From NCBI GenBank assembly GCA_016722565.1, contig JADKIU010000001.1, positions 310,001 to 374,000 on the forward strand: a stretch of 64,000 nucleotides of DNA. The letters run 5' to 3'. The position numbers were made by a program, and so were the translations under genes. This document shows, in pieces, positions 38,302-47,895 of this stretch. Position 1 is the stretch's first letter, and every line of letters starts with the position of its first letter. Source of the DNA: Bacteroidota bacterium. Lineage in GTDB: Bacteria; Bacteroidota; Bacteroidia; 2-12-FULL-35-15. Under the pieces are notes generated by a model. It was not told the origin of the DNA, ran no database searches, and saw nothing but the letters and a program-made list of their open reading frames with translations.

Positions 38302-38847
38302 TTGAAAAAAATCGGGATCATATTTTTGTTGTCAATTTTTTTATTCAACACCGTTGGGTATTTCTTGGTTTTTGTTGCTCAAAAAAAACAAATCAAAAAA
38401 GAAATCCGTGCTCAAATAAATTCTGGTTATTTGAATGAATCCTTAACGGCCATTCTAACTTTCAGCAAATTGGAATTGAATAAAGTGGAGTTTATGGATG
38501 AAGGGAAAGAGATTCGCCACAACGGAAAAATGTATGATATTGTAAAATACACAGAAACAGAAACAACAATCAGTTACTATTGTATTGACGACTCGAAAGA
38601 AAACTCGATTTTATCATACTTAGATAACCACGTTAAATCTCACGTTGGTGGTGGCAAGCCGGTCAAAGATGGCAAATCTAATAGCATGAAGGATAATGTT
38701 ATTAAGGTTTATTTTTCTACTGAAAATAATTTCTATTTTATGCAAAATGAAACAACAGTGAATTTCTTTCCTGTTGAAACATTTTGCTTGTCTTCAAAAA
38801 AGAAAAAAGACATTCACCCCCGCCTGAATTCTGTTAACATTATTTGA
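38302..38847 (+). CDS. Membrane-anchored protein of unknown function
   Basis: A 181-residue protein beginning at TTG. One N-terminal hydrophobic segment (KKIGIIFLLSIFLFNTVGYF) anchors or exports it. The rest is polar. It has a segment KVEFMDEGKEIRHNGKMYDI and a Gly/Lys-rich central loop (HVGGGKPVKDGK), then a hydrophobic end. I have seen no motif that fixes a function. It stands alone between two hairpins, so it may be a single-gene unit. The TTG start is supported by the clean hydrophobic N-terminus. Confidence 0.65.
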   Translation: MKKIGIIFLLSIFLFNTVGYFLVFVAQKKQIKKEIRAQINSGYLNESLTAILTFSKLELNKVEFMDEGKEIRHNGKMYDIVKYTETETTISYYCIDDSKENSILSYLDNHVKSHVGGGKPVKDGKSNSMKDNVIKVYFSTENNFYFMQNETTVNFFPVETFCLSSKKKKDIHPRLNSVNII

Positions 38848-38870
38848 ATTGGACTCTTGTTATTAATAAT

Positions 38871-38910
38871 AAGACTCCCCGATAACCCAAATAAGGTTAG
38901 CGGGATTCTT
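38871..38910 (+). terminator. Imperfect hairpin, possible terminator
   Basis: AGACTCCCCGATAACC pairs imperfectly with GGTTAGCGGGATTCT, 24 nt after the preceding stop codon. Only a short T stretch follows. The region to 39044 also holds a G-rich stretch (TAGTCGGGGGGCTGAGCGCA) of unknown nature. Confidence 0.5.
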
Positions 38911-39044
38911 GTATATTATCCTTTGCTATAATTATTTGGCACAAGGCACCTGCTGCGTTTAGTCGGGGGGCTGAGCGCAGTAAGGGTCTTTTTAAAAATT
39001 CATCCAATTAAAATTTCTAAATATACTTTTTTCAAAAATCAACT

Positions 39045-39479
39045 ATGAAAACAAAAATCATTGTTTCGTTTCTGCTTTTTTCACTATTGACAATCGCATG
39101 CCATAAAAAATCGGCTCCTCCATCTGCTAATCTGGGAGAAAAAGCTATGGAAGTAACTGTGGATGCAAGTGCTGATATGTCTGCTACGGGTGCCGCATAT
39201 AGTGTTGAGAACATCCTAATAAAAGGCGATGTGCTTTCTGTTTTTATCAGTCATTCGGGCGGATGCAAGGACCATACATTTGAACTTATCTCAAATGGGA
39301 TGTATGCAAAATCAATGCCTCCTCAGTTGTCGTTGTGTCTGAAGCATACTAATAATGAAGACATGTGCAAAAAATTAATTCTAAAAGAATTAAAATTTAA
39401 CATCAGTAAAATAAAATACCAAGGAAGCAAATCGCTGCTTGTAAAGCTTGGTGACAAAAGCGTGAATTACGAATATTAA
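39045..39479 (+). CDS. Small lipoprotein of unknown function
   Basis: A 144-residue protein with a lipoprotein signal (MKTKIIVSFLLFSLLTIAC, lipobox LTIAC). The mature part has a conserved-looking block ISHSGGCKDHTFELISNG and three further cysteines or histidines (SLCLKHTNNEDMCKKLI), which could form disulfides or bind metal; this is inference. The family is not recognised with certainty. It would be attached to the inner or outer membrane. The next gene starts 51 nt later. Confidence 0.75.
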   Translation: MKTKIIVSFLLFSLLTIACHKKSAPPSANLGEKAMEVTVDASADMSATGAAYSVENILIKGDVLSVFISHSGGCKDHTFELISNGMYAKSMPPQLSLCLKHTNNEDMCKKLILKELKFNISKIKYQGSKSLLVKLGDKSVNYEY

Positions 39480-39530
39480 AGCAATCTCTAAACTAAAAAA
39501 TACTTATTACTAATCTAAACCCCAATCAAA

Positions 39531-41177
39531 ATGAAAAAAATAATTACTCTATGTTATACCATTCTCTTGTCGGCAACGTTCGCGTTTGCGCAAGATAATT
39601 CTAGTATAATTCCATACAGTTTTGAACATTCGATAAATGCAACTGTTCCGGAAATTGTAATGCCTGCTCATGATTTTTCAGCAGATATAGCTTATGCAGA
39701 AACTTTTGAAAAGGAGGGAAATTATCCTCTCTTTGCAAAACACTTTGAAGTAAACACAACATGTTATAATTCGGGTGTGTGGACAGAATTAGGAAACGGT
39801 GATCGTGTTTGGCGTTTGAAATTAAAATCTGCAGGAGCACTTTCAAGTGCATTGTTCTTCGATAATACATTTATTCCAGAAGGAGCAACTATGTCGGTTT
39901 ATTCACCGGATCACGCTCACGTGTTCAACTACACATACGAGAACAATCAAGGAAATATGTTGATGTCAACGGAGTTCATTCAAGGCGAAGAACAGATCAT
40001 AGAATACTTTGAACCTTTAAATGTAAAGGGACAAGGGAAAATACACATCACCGAAATGTCACATCAATACAGAAGTATTATGGCAGATCCATGTGAAGTG
40101 AATGTTGTTTGCACACCTGAAGGTACCAATTGGGTGGATGAGAAAAAAGGAGTTGTAAGAATTTATGTTGTAGGACCGAGTGGAGCTGGATATTGTTCAG
40201 GAAGTTTAATCAACAATACTGCTCTTGATTGCAAAAGATATATTTTAACCGCTTTGCATTGCGGAGTTAGTTCAACAGCAACACACTTTAACAGCTGGGT
40301 GTTCCGCTTCAATTTCGAAGCAACATTGTGTACAGGACAACCAGACACCTATGGAACTACTACAAACCAGTTCACTGGTTGTACAAAAATTTCTGATTCT
40401 GGTGACGGAGGAGGAAGTACAGGATCCGATTTTTTATTGGTTGAAATGACTTCAACATCAAGTCCCACTTGGTGGAGTGGAGTGTATTGGAATGGCTGGA
40501 CAAGATCTACTGCAGCTCCTACAGGTGGGGGCGTTGGAATCCATCATCCTGCTGGCTCAAATAAAAAAATATCAGCATATACAGCTACTCCAACATCAAC
40601 GAGTTGGGGAGGATCTGTTGCTAATACACATTGGCAAATGTCATGGGTTGCTACAACAAACGGACACGGAGTTACTGAAGGCGGTTCATCTGGATCTCCT
40701 TTGTTTAATAGCGTAGGATTAATTGTTGGGACACTAACAGGTGGTAGCTCATACTGTAGCCCAGCTTCTGCTTTGGACGACCCAGATGCTTATGGTAAAA
40801 TGTCTTACCACTGGTTATCAAACGGAACAGCTGCTAACAGAAGATTATTGCCTTGGTTGGATCCTTCAAGCACAGGAGTTACAACTTTAGCAGGAGGATA
40901 TTCTCCTTGTACAGCTACAGGAATTGTTGATTATGGTGAAAATACAGATGTGTCTGTTTATCCAAATCCTAATGATGGAAGCTTTAATGTAATTCTTGAT
41001 TTTCCCAAATCAACAGATGTTACAATCAGTGTCTTGAATGTGATTGGACAAACATTGTCTTCTAAAAAAATCAGTAATACAATGAGTGGAACATTTGCAA
41101 TTGATATTACAAATGAAGAAAGTGGAATTTATTTTGTTGAAATAAAAACAAATGATTCACGGGTTGTGAAAAAATAA
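39531..41177 (+). CDS. T9SS-secreted trypsin-like serine protease (lysyl-endopeptidase-like)
   Basis: A 548-residue protein with a signal peptide (MLCYT... SATFAFAQ type). A beta-rich pro-domain follows (about 20-190). The S1-type catalytic domain (about 200-450) has the triad His in ILTALHCGV, Asp in GSDFLLVEM and Ser in EGGSSGSPLF. A type A T9SS sorting domain ends it (VYPNPNDGSFNV, then ISVLNVIGQTL, then SGIYFVEI). Known relatives are secreted Lys-specific endopeptidases; specificity here is not proven. The next gene is a paralogue on the same strand with a hairpin between. Confidence 0.9.
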   Translation: MKKIITLCYTILLSATFAFAQDNSSIIPYSFEHSINATVPEIVMPAHDFSADIAYAETFEKEGNYPLFAKHFEVNTTCYNSGVWTELGNGDRVWRLKLKSAGALSSALFFDNTFIPEGATMSVYSPDHAHVFNYTYENNQGNMLMSTEFIQGEEQIIEYFEPLNVKGQGKIHITEMSHQYRSIMADPCEVNVVCTPEGTNWVDEKKGVVRIYVVGPSGAGYCSGSLINNTALDCKRYILTALHCGVSSTATHFNSWVFRFNFEATLCTGQPDTYGTTTNQFTGCTKISDSGDGGGSTGSDFLLVEMTSTSSPTWWSGVYWNGWTRSTAAPTGGGVGIHHPAGSNKKISAYTATPTSTSWGGSVANTHWQMSWVATTNGHGVTEGGSSGSPLFNSVGLIVGTLTGGSSYCSPASALDDPDAYGKMSYHWLSNGTAANRRLLPWLDPSSTGVTTLAGGYSPCTATGIVDYGENTDVSVYPNPNDGSFNVILDFPKSTDVTISVLNVIGQTLSSKKISNTMSGTFAIDITNEESGIYFVEIKTNDSRVVKK

Positions 41178-41199
41178 ATGTGATAAAATAATTTTTTTA

Positions 41200-41236
41200 T
41201 AATGACAAGTGTTCAACTCTTTGAGCGCTTGTCATT
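41200..41236 (+). terminator. Long hairpin between the two protease genes
   Basis: AATGACAAGTGTTCAA pairs with TTGAGCGCTTGTCATT over 16 bp, counting two G-U pairs. The following T-run is weak, so termination may be partial and the two protease genes may share some transcripts. Confidence 0.6.
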
Positions 41237-41281
41237 ATCTCTTAAAATCTCTCAGTATAAATTATTACTAATTCAATTAAA

Positions 41282-42946
41282 ATGAAAAAATGTTTACTAT
41301 CAGCACTAATGTTATCTACAGCTTTGTTCTTTAACACGGCAAGTGCTCAATACAGTCAAGGTGGAACACCTTACAGCTTTAATTCAAACATTACCAAACA
41401 AGCGGTTAATTATGTGAACATGCCCGCGTTTGATCTTTCTGCTCTACAGGCAGAAGATGCAATCAACGATCAAAGTAAAGGCCCCTTTCGATTTGGATAT
41501 AATCACATGGTGAATTTGAATTTAAACAATTCGGGTTCTTGGACAACACTTGCAAATGGCGATAGGTTGTGGCAAATGGGTGTAACATCTGTTGGTGCAA
41601 AAACAATCAATCTTGCTTTCGATGATTTTTTTATGCCAGAAGGCGGGAAGTTGTTTGTTTACAATGCTGCTAAAACATTTGTAATTGGTGCAATCACCAA
41701 TCACAACAATCAGGAAGATAAACAATTTGCTACCGACTTAATTCCCGGTGAAGCAATTGTTCTTGAATATTACGAACCGGCTAATGTTATTGGTCAGGGA
41801 AAAATAAACATCTTCCGTGTAACTCATGGTTATAGAGGAGTGGATGATTATGTAAGAAATTTTACAGGCGAAGAATATGAAAAAACATTTGGTGCTTCAG
41901 GTTCTTGTCAGGTGAATGTGAACTGTCCGTTTGGAACAGGTTGGTCAAACCAAAAACGTTCGGTAGTTTGTTTAGTGTCGGGTGGAAGTGAATTTTGTAC
42001 AGGTGCGTTAGTGAACGATGTACCATTGGATAAAAAACCATACGTGTTAACAGCAAATCATTGCGGTTCATCTGGATTTGGTTCATGGGTATTTCGTTTT
42101 AATTGGGAAGCGCCAGGTTGTTCTGATCCTGGAACATCCCCTTCAACTGCGCAATCTTTAACAGGAAGTATAAGAAGATCTTTTAGTGCTGCGTCAGATT
42201 TTTGTTTGGTAGAAATTACAGGAGGTTTAATTGGAGGAACAGTTCCTACGGCTTACAATCCTTATTTTGCAGGATGGAACAATGTTAATGCTGCTTGCGA
42301 TTCAGCGGTTTGTATTCACCATCCAAGCGGTGATATTAAAACAATCTCTGGATCATCTACTCCTTGTACAAGTACCGCATGGAGTGGAACACCGGCAAAC
42401 AGTCATTGGTTCATTCAATGGACAACAGCTTGTACTGAACCAGGATCATCTGGTTCACCTTTGTTTGATCAGAACCATAGAATCATAGGACAATTACACG
42501 GAGGTGCTTCGGCTTGCGGAGTTCCAACCGGAAGCATGAATGATATTTATGGTAAGTTTTCTACCTCATGGTTAGGTGGAGGAACAGCTGGAACACAGTT
42601 AAAAGCGTGGTTGGATCCAGCAAATACTGGAGCAACTGTGTTAGATGGATTAGATCCTTCTCTTTCAACTGCACTTGTTTCTGTTGAGGCAACAAAGGAA
42701 ATAGCAACGGTTTATCCGAATCCTAGCAATGGGAATTTCAATGTTGAATTGAAATTAATTTCATCACAAGATGTAAGCATTAAAGTAATGAATGTTTTAG
42801 GAAAAGTGGTTTCTTCAAAAGAGCTTTCTAATATTTCAAGTGGAATATATAATATTGATCTGAAAGGTGAAGCTGCAGGTGTTTATTTTGTGGAGGTGTC
42901 ATCACCAACAGAAAAATTGGTTACAAAAATAAATGTGGTAAAATAA
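41282..42946 (+). CDS. T9SS-secreted trypsin-like serine protease, paralogue
   Basis: A 554-residue protein with the same layout as its upstream neighbour. It has a signal peptide (ALFFNTASAQ) and a pro-domain with the text NNSGSWTTLANGDRLWQMGV. The catalytic domain has His in VLTANHCGS, Asp in ASDFCLVEI and Ser in EPGSSGSPLF. A type A sorting domain follows (VYPNPSNGNFNV, then IKVMNVLGKVV, then AAGVYFVEV). The shared pro-domain and catalytic order point to a tandem duplication. It would be a secreted endopeptidase. The PepSY protein gene starts 22 nt after its stop and may be co-transcribed. Confidence 0.9.
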   Translation: MKKCLLSALMLSTALFFNTASAQYSQGGTPYSFNSNITKQAVNYVNMPAFDLSALQAEDAINDQSKGPFRFGYNHMVNLNLNNSGSWTTLANGDRLWQMGVTSVGAKTINLAFDDFFMPEGGKLFVYNAAKTFVIGAITNHNNQEDKQFATDLIPGEAIVLEYYEPANVIGQGKINIFRVTHGYRGVDDYVRNFTGEEYEKTFGASGSCQVNVNCPFGTGWSNQKRSVVCLVSGGSEFCTGALVNDVPLDKKPYVLTANHCGSSGFGSWVFRFNWEAPGCSDPGTSPSTAQSLTGSIRRSFSAASDFCLVEITGGLIGGTVPTAYNPYFAGWNNVNAACDSAVCIHHPSGDIKTISGSSTPCTSTAWSGTPANSHWFIQWTTACTEPGSSGSPLFDQNHRIIGQLHGGASACGVPTGSMNDIYGKFSTSWLGGGTAGTQLKAWLDPANTGATVLDGLDPSLSTALVSVEATKEIATVYPNPSNGNFNVELKLISSQDVSIKVMNVLGKVVSSKELSNISSGIYNIDLKGEAAGVYFVEVSSPTEKLVTKINVVK

Positions 42947-42968
42947 TAAAAAAGAATCCCCCCATAAA

Positions 42969-43544
42969 ATGAATGAAAGCAATGGCAGAAAAAATCAAGC
43001 AAAAGTATTACGCATTTTTAGAAAAATTCACCGGACAACAGGAGCCCTTTTATTTGTGTTCTTCTTTTTTGTTTCGGTAACCGGACTATTGTTAGGATGG
43101 AAGAAGAATTCGGGGGGTATGATCTTACCAAAATCGTATCAAGGAACTTCTACCGATCTTAAGGATTGGTTGCCCATTGATAGTTTGCATAAAAATGCAT
43201 GCAGAATTTTGAATGATTCTGTTTCTCCTGATCTATCGTTAGAATTAGAGCGGATAGATATCAGAAAAGATAAAGGAATGGTAAAATTTGTTTTTGTTGA
43301 TCATTTTATGGGAATTCAATTGGATGGTGCGAACGGAAAGCTTTTACATATAGAAAAAAGACGTTCCGATTTTATAGAGAACATCCACGATGGATCGATA
43401 CTCGATTATTATTTTAAAACTAGTAAGGAACAAATAAAGTTGGTTTATACATCAATAATGGGATTGGCATTATTGACATTTACTATAACGGGTTTTTGGT
43501 TATGGTACGGACCAATAAGAATGCGAAAAAGCAAGAACAATTAG
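42969..43544 (+). CDS. PepSY-associated transmembrane protein
   Basis: A 191-residue protein with the PepSY_TM pattern. The N-terminal segment RKIHRTTGALLFVFFFFVSV leads into the first helix. A periplasmic part (about 50-150) has a PepSY-like region (VDHFMGIQLDGANGKLLHIE). A conserved IHDGSI motif is followed by a second helix (VYTSIMGLALLTFTITGFWL). Such proteins are found with iron uptake or as inhibitors of exported peptidases. Here it follows two secreted proteases by 22 nt, which suggests, but does not prove, a link to them. Confidence 0.83.
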   Translation: MNESNGRKNQAKVLRIFRKIHRTTGALLFVFFFFVSVTGLLLGWKKNSGGMILPKSYQGTSTDLKDWLPIDSLHKNACRILNDSVSPDLSLELERIDIRKDKGMVKFVFVDHFMGIQLDGANGKLLHIEKRRSDFIENIHDGSILDYYFKTSKEQIKLVYTSIMGLALLTFTITGFWLWYGPIRMRKSKNN

Positions 43545-43568
43545 ATTAGTTTAATACAATGATTCAGT

Positions 43569-43606
43569 AAAAAAGCCCCGATGAAAATTTTCATCGGGGC
43601 TTTTTT
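43569..43606. terminator. Bidirectional intrinsic terminator
   Basis: A perfect palindrome centred on GCCCCGATGAAAA/TTTTCATCGGGGC with A6 and T6 flanks. It serves both the PepSY gene (plus) and infB (minus). Confidence 0.95.
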
Positions 43607-43644
43607 ATTATCTTGATTCTTAAGTCGTATATCTTGATTCAATT

Positions 43645-46500
43645 TTATAGTTTCGCTTTTACTTCCACCAATTCATATCCTTCAATAATATCGCCTGGTT
43701 TAATGTCGTTGAAATTTTTGATGTTCAATCCACACTCAAATCCTTTGTTTACTTCTTTCACATCGTCTTTGAATCGTTTTAATGAACCCAATTCACCATC
43801 GTGAATTACAATGCCATCGCGGATGATACGCACCTTTGTGTTACGATTTACTTTTCCGTCTAATACAAAACATCCTGCGATCGTTCCCACTTTGGTGATG
43901 TTAAATACTTCACGAATTTCAATGTTGCAAACCACTTTCTCTTGGAATTCAGGAGCCAACATACCTTCCATAGCTGCTTGAATTTCTTCAATGGCTTTGT
44001 AGATAATTGAATATAAACGGATATCAATTTGTTCAACATCGGCAATCTTACGTGCACCAGCTGATGGTCGCACTTGGAATCCGATGATAATCGCATTGGA
44101 TGCAGAAGCCAACAATACATCAGATTCAGAAATTGCACCAACAGATTTATGAATGATTTTTACTTGAACTTTTTCAGTCGATAATTTTTGCAATGAATCA
44201 GCAAGAGCTTCAACCGAACCATCCACGTCACCTTTCACAATTACATTTAATTCTTTGAAATCGCCTATCGCTAAACGTCTTCCAATCTCATCCAATGTAA
44301 TGTGTTTGTTGGTACGAATACCTTGTTCACGTTGCAATTGTAAACGTTTCGCAGCGATTTCACGTGCTTCGCGTTCATCATTCATGATGTGAAACTTATC
44401 ACCTGCTTGTGGGGCACCGCTTAAACCAAGCAAGGAAACCGGCATCGCTGGCCCAGCTTCTTTTACAACTTGTCCACGTTCATTGTGCAATGCTTTTACT
44501 TTTCCGCTGAAACAGCCTGCTAATACAATATCCCCAACACGTAAGGTTCCTGCTTCTACCAGAATGGTGCTCACATATCCTCTTCCTTTATCCAATTCGG
44601 ATTCAATTACTGTTCCGCTTGCATTTTTATTTGGATTGGCTTTTAGGTTCAGCATTTCTGCTTCCAAGAGTACTTTTTCCAACAGTTCATCAATGTGTAA
44701 TCCCTTTTTAGCAGAGATTTCCTGACATTGTACTTTTCCGCCCCATTCTTCCACAAGGATATTCATTTGTGATAATGCTTGGCGGATGTTATCGGGATTT
44801 GCTCCCGGTTTATCAATTTTATTGATGGCAATAATGATTGGAACGCCCGCAGCTTGCGCATGGTTAATTGCTTCCGTTGTTTGAGGCATTACGCTGTCAT
44901 CCGCAGCAATCACAATAATGGCAACATCGGTTACTTGAGCACCACGTGCACGCATCGCTGTAAAGGCTTCGTGACCGGGAGTATCAAGGAATGTGATTGT
45001 TTTACCATTTTCTAATTTTACATTGTATGCACCAATATGCTGCGTGATACCACCGGCTTCACCTGCAATTACATTGGCTTTACGTATATAATCCAATAAG
45101 GATGTTTTACCATGATCTACGTGACCCATCACCGTTACAATAGGTGAGCGATCCAATAGTTGATCTTCTCTGTCTTCTTCTTCTTTAATCGCTTCTTGTA
45201 CTTCTACAGAAACGAATTCAAGTTGGTATCCGAATTCTTCGGCAACAATGGCAATGGTTTCGGCATCCAATCGTTGATTGATGGAGACGAACATACCAAG
45301 GCTCATACAGGTAGAAATAATTTCATTTACCGAGATATCCATCATTTGCGCCAATTGGTTGGCAGAAACGAACTCGGTTACTTTAATGATTTTCTTTTCT
45401 AATTCTTGTTGATCTGCCGCTTCCTGAATACGTTCACTAGCGATATCACGCTTTGATTTACGGTGTTTCGAAGCTTTAGATTTTCCTGCACCACTTAAGC
45501 GTGCAAGTGTTTCTTTTACTTGTGCGGCAACTTGATCAGGAGTTAACTCAACTTTTGGAGCACGCGGATTAAATTTCCCTCTTGGTCCGCCCGAATTTTG
45601 AGCAGTAATAGGATATTGTTTACGCGGTGTGTCATTTGTTTTTGCAGCACCTTCTGTTCCCGGTTTTTTGTTAGGATCCCATGTATCGCCCAGTGTCGCG
45701 CCACCAAAGCTTTTCTTGATGCGTTTACGCTTTTTCTTGTTGTCAGCATTTGAAGCAGAAGAGGAGGCAACCGGATTTTTTTTGCGTTCTTCTTTCACCG
45801 GAAGCTCAATTTTACCCATGATTTTCGGGCCTTCCAGCTTTTCTACTTTTGTCTCATAAAAATCTACTTTTGCAGGTTCTTCTGTTTCAGGAGGTGTTAC
45901 TTTTTCTTCTACTACAGGTTTTACTTCTTCAACAACTTCTTCTTCTGTTTGCTTTTTAGATTTTGTTGTCTTCGCTTTTCCTTTTGCTGCAGTTTTCGCT
46001 TCTTCTTCTTTTTGTTCTTCCTCTTCTTTTGCTGCTTTTGTCTTTTTAGTAGGCTTGGTTTTGCTGTTGATGGAATCCAAATCAATTTTGGAAACAACTT
46101 TTAATTTTACATCCGATTTAATTACTTCTTTTTCTTCCTCAACTTTTTCTACCGGTTTTTCAACTGGTTTTTCTTTTGCTACAGGAGTGTTCGGAATGTT
46201 TTTAATGATGATGTCTTCTTCTTCTTCCTTCTTTTTTAATTCAGGTTTTTTTGCATCCTCCAACGAAATGCTTTCTTTTTTAGCACGTGAGCTAGTGGTA
46301 ACCTGCTTAGCTTCTTCTTTAGCAGCCTTTTCCGATTGATATTCTTTTGCCAGTAACGCATAATGCTCATCGGTAATTTTGGCCATAGGGTTATTCTCCA
46401 CTGTGTGGCCCTTACCTTTAAGAAATTCGGTGATGGTCCCAATGCTAACATTGAGCTCTTTTGCAACCTTACTTAATCGTTGTCCTTTGTTTTCTGACAT
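43645..46500 (-). CDS. infB: Translation initiation factor IF-2
   Basis: A 951-residue GTPase that places initiator tRNA on the 30S subunit. The N-terminal IF2_N motif (LSKVAKELNVSIGTITEFL) is followed by a long charged Lys/Glu/Pro linker (about 70-360) and a second N-domain segment. The G domain has GHVDHGKT (459-466), DTPGHEAF, NKID and the SAK loop. Domains II-IV end in GFECGLNIKNFNDIKPGDII. It is the last gene of rimP-nusA-infB, 131 nt after nusA. Length and domain order are normal for the family. Confidence 0.97.
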   Translation of the reverse strand: MSENKGQRLSKVAKELNVSIGTITEFLKGKGHTVENNPMAKITDEHYALLAKEYQSEKAAKEEAKQVTTSSRAKKESISLEDAKKPELKKKEEEEDIIIKNIPNTPVAKEKPVEKPVEKVEEEKEVIKSDVKLKVVSKIDLDSINSKTKPTKKTKAAKEEEEQKEEEAKTAAKGKAKTTKSKKQTEEEVVEEVKPVVEEKVTPPETEEPAKVDFYETKVEKLEGPKIMGKIELPVKEERKKNPVASSSASNADNKKKRKRIKKSFGGATLGDTWDPNKKPGTEGAAKTNDTPRKQYPITAQNSGGPRGKFNPRAPKVELTPDQVAAQVKETLARLSGAGKSKASKHRKSKRDIASERIQEAADQQELEKKIIKVTEFVSANQLAQMMDISVNEIISTCMSLGMFVSINQRLDAETIAIVAEEFGYQLEFVSVEVQEAIKEEEDREDQLLDRSPIVTVMGHVDHGKTSLLDYIRKANVIAGEAGGITQHIGAYNVKLENGKTITFLDTPGHEAFTAMRARGAQVTDVAIIVIAADDSVMPQTTEAINHAQAAGVPIIIAINKIDKPGANPDNIRQALSQMNILVEEWGGKVQCQEISAKKGLHIDELLEKVLLEAEMLNLKANPNKNASGTVIESELDKGRGYVSTILVEAGTLRVGDIVLAGCFSGKVKALHNERGQVVKEAGPAMPVSLLGLSGAPQAGDKFHIMNDEREAREIAAKRLQLQREQGIRTNKHITLDEIGRRLAIGDFKELNVIVKGDVDGSVEALADSLQKLSTEKVQVKIIHKSVGAISESDVLLASASNAIIIGFQVRPSAGARKIADVEQIDIRLYSIIYKAIEEIQAAMEGMLAPEFQEKVVCNIEIREVFNITKVGTIAGCFVLDGKVNRNTKVRIIRDGIVIHDGELGSLKRFKDDVKEVNKGFECGLNIKNFNDIKPGDIIEGYELVEVKAKL

Positions 46501-46632
46501 ATACTTTTTTAAAATCGTTTATTAGTTAAATGGGTTAATTGGTTAAGCGGGTTAAGTAGGACAATTGGGCCAATCTAATCAACTCAATTTTTTCCTTCAT
46601 TAACTTATTTACTTATTTAACCCAATCAACTT

Positions 46633-47883
46633 TTACTCAAATTCAGATTGTAAAATTGCTTTTACTTCTGTTACTGTTTCTTCTTCTAAATCGGTGCGTT
46701 TCACCAATTCTTCTGTAGATAATTCTAATACACTCTTAGCGGTATCGCATCCAATGTTTTTTAACTCATCTAAAATCCAGCTTTCAATTTCATCTGAAAA
46801 CTCTTCTAAATCTACATCTTCTAAATCGATATCGGTATCACGGTATACATCAATTTCGTAGCCGGTTAATTTGCCCGCTAATTTGATATTGTGTCCGCCT
46901 TTTCCGATTGCTAATGATACTTGATCCGGTTTTAAGAATACTTCTGCACGTTTTGTTTCCTCATCAATTTTTACAGAGGTGATTTTTGCCGGGCTTAATG
47001 CACGTGTAATGAACAGAGATGGGTTGCTGGTGTAGTTGATTACGTCAATGTTTTCGTTACGTAATTCGCGCACGATACCATGGATACGAGAACCTTTCAT
47101 ACCTACACAAGCACCAACAGGGTCAATACGGTCATCGTATGACTCAACCGCAACTTTGGCTCTTTCGCCCGGTTCACGAACAATCTTTTTGATGGTAATT
47201 AATCCGTCAAATACTTCCGGAACTTCCAATTCGAACAAACGCTCAAGGAAAGCCGGTGACGTACGTGAAAGCACAATTACCGGGGAGTTGTTTTTCATAT
47301 CTACGCGCGCAACAACGGCTTTTAATGTATCTCCTTTTTTAAAGAAATCAGAAGGAATTTGTTCTGTTTTAGGCAATAACAACTCGTTTCCGTCTTCATC
47401 CAAAATAAGCAATTCTTTTTTCCAGATTTGATAAACCTCTCCGGTCATGATTTCGCCTACTTTTTCTTTGTATTTTTTGTATAAACTATCTTTTTCTAAT
47501 TCTAAAATTTTAGAAACCAAGTTTTGGCGAACCGCTAATACGGCACGTCTTCCAAAGTGTTCTAATTTAACTGGAGTCACTACTTCTTCTCCTAATTCCA
47601 AATCAGTATCAATCTTTTTTGCTTCAGCCAAACTGATGTGTTTTGCTTCATCGTAATCAAAACTATCCTCAGCAAATTCATCATCAACTACTTCGCGATT
47701 GTGCCAAATTTCAATATCACCACGATCAGGGTTAACGATAATGTCGAAATTATCATCAGATCCGTATTTTTTTAAAAGCATACTACGAAATACATCTTCA
47801 ATGATGCTCATTAGTGTTGCTCTGTCGATGTTTTTTACTTCTTTGAATTCCGAGAACGATTCAATTAGATTAATACTTTCCAT
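46633..47883 (-). CDS. nusA: Transcription termination/antitermination protein NusA
   Basis: A 416-residue protein with the N-terminal RNA-polymerase-binding domain (about 1-130), an S1 domain (about 140-205) and KH domains (about 235-350), including the IGKGG motif in SLAIGKGGHNIKLAGK. A short C-terminal helix-hairpin segment follows (LSTEELVKRTDLEEETVTEV) instead of two full acidic repeats as in E. coli. NusA modulates pausing and termination. A terminator-like hairpin in the leader of its own operon makes autoregulation plausible. It starts 12 nt after the rimP stop. Confidence 0.96.
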   Translation of the reverse strand: MESINLIESFSEFKEVKNIDRATLMSIIEDVFRSMLLKKYGSDDNFDIIVNPDRGDIEIWHNREVVDDEFAEDSFDYDEAKHISLAEAKKIDTDLELGEEVVTPVKLEHFGRRAVLAVRQNLVSKILELEKDSLYKKYKEKVGEIMTGEVYQIWKKELLILDEDGNELLLPKTEQIPSDFFKKGDTLKAVVARVDMKNNSPVIVLSRTSPAFLERLFELEVPEVFDGLITIKKIVREPGERAKVAVESYDDRIDPVGACVGMKGSRIHGIVRELRNENIDVINYTSNPSLFITRALSPAKITSVKIDEETKRAEVFLKPDQVSLAIGKGGHNIKLAGKLTGYEIDVYRDTDIDLEDVDLEEFSDEIESWILDELKNIGCDTAKSVLELSTEELVKRTDLEEETVTEVKAILQSEFE

Positions 47884-47895
47884 TGTGTTTAATGA

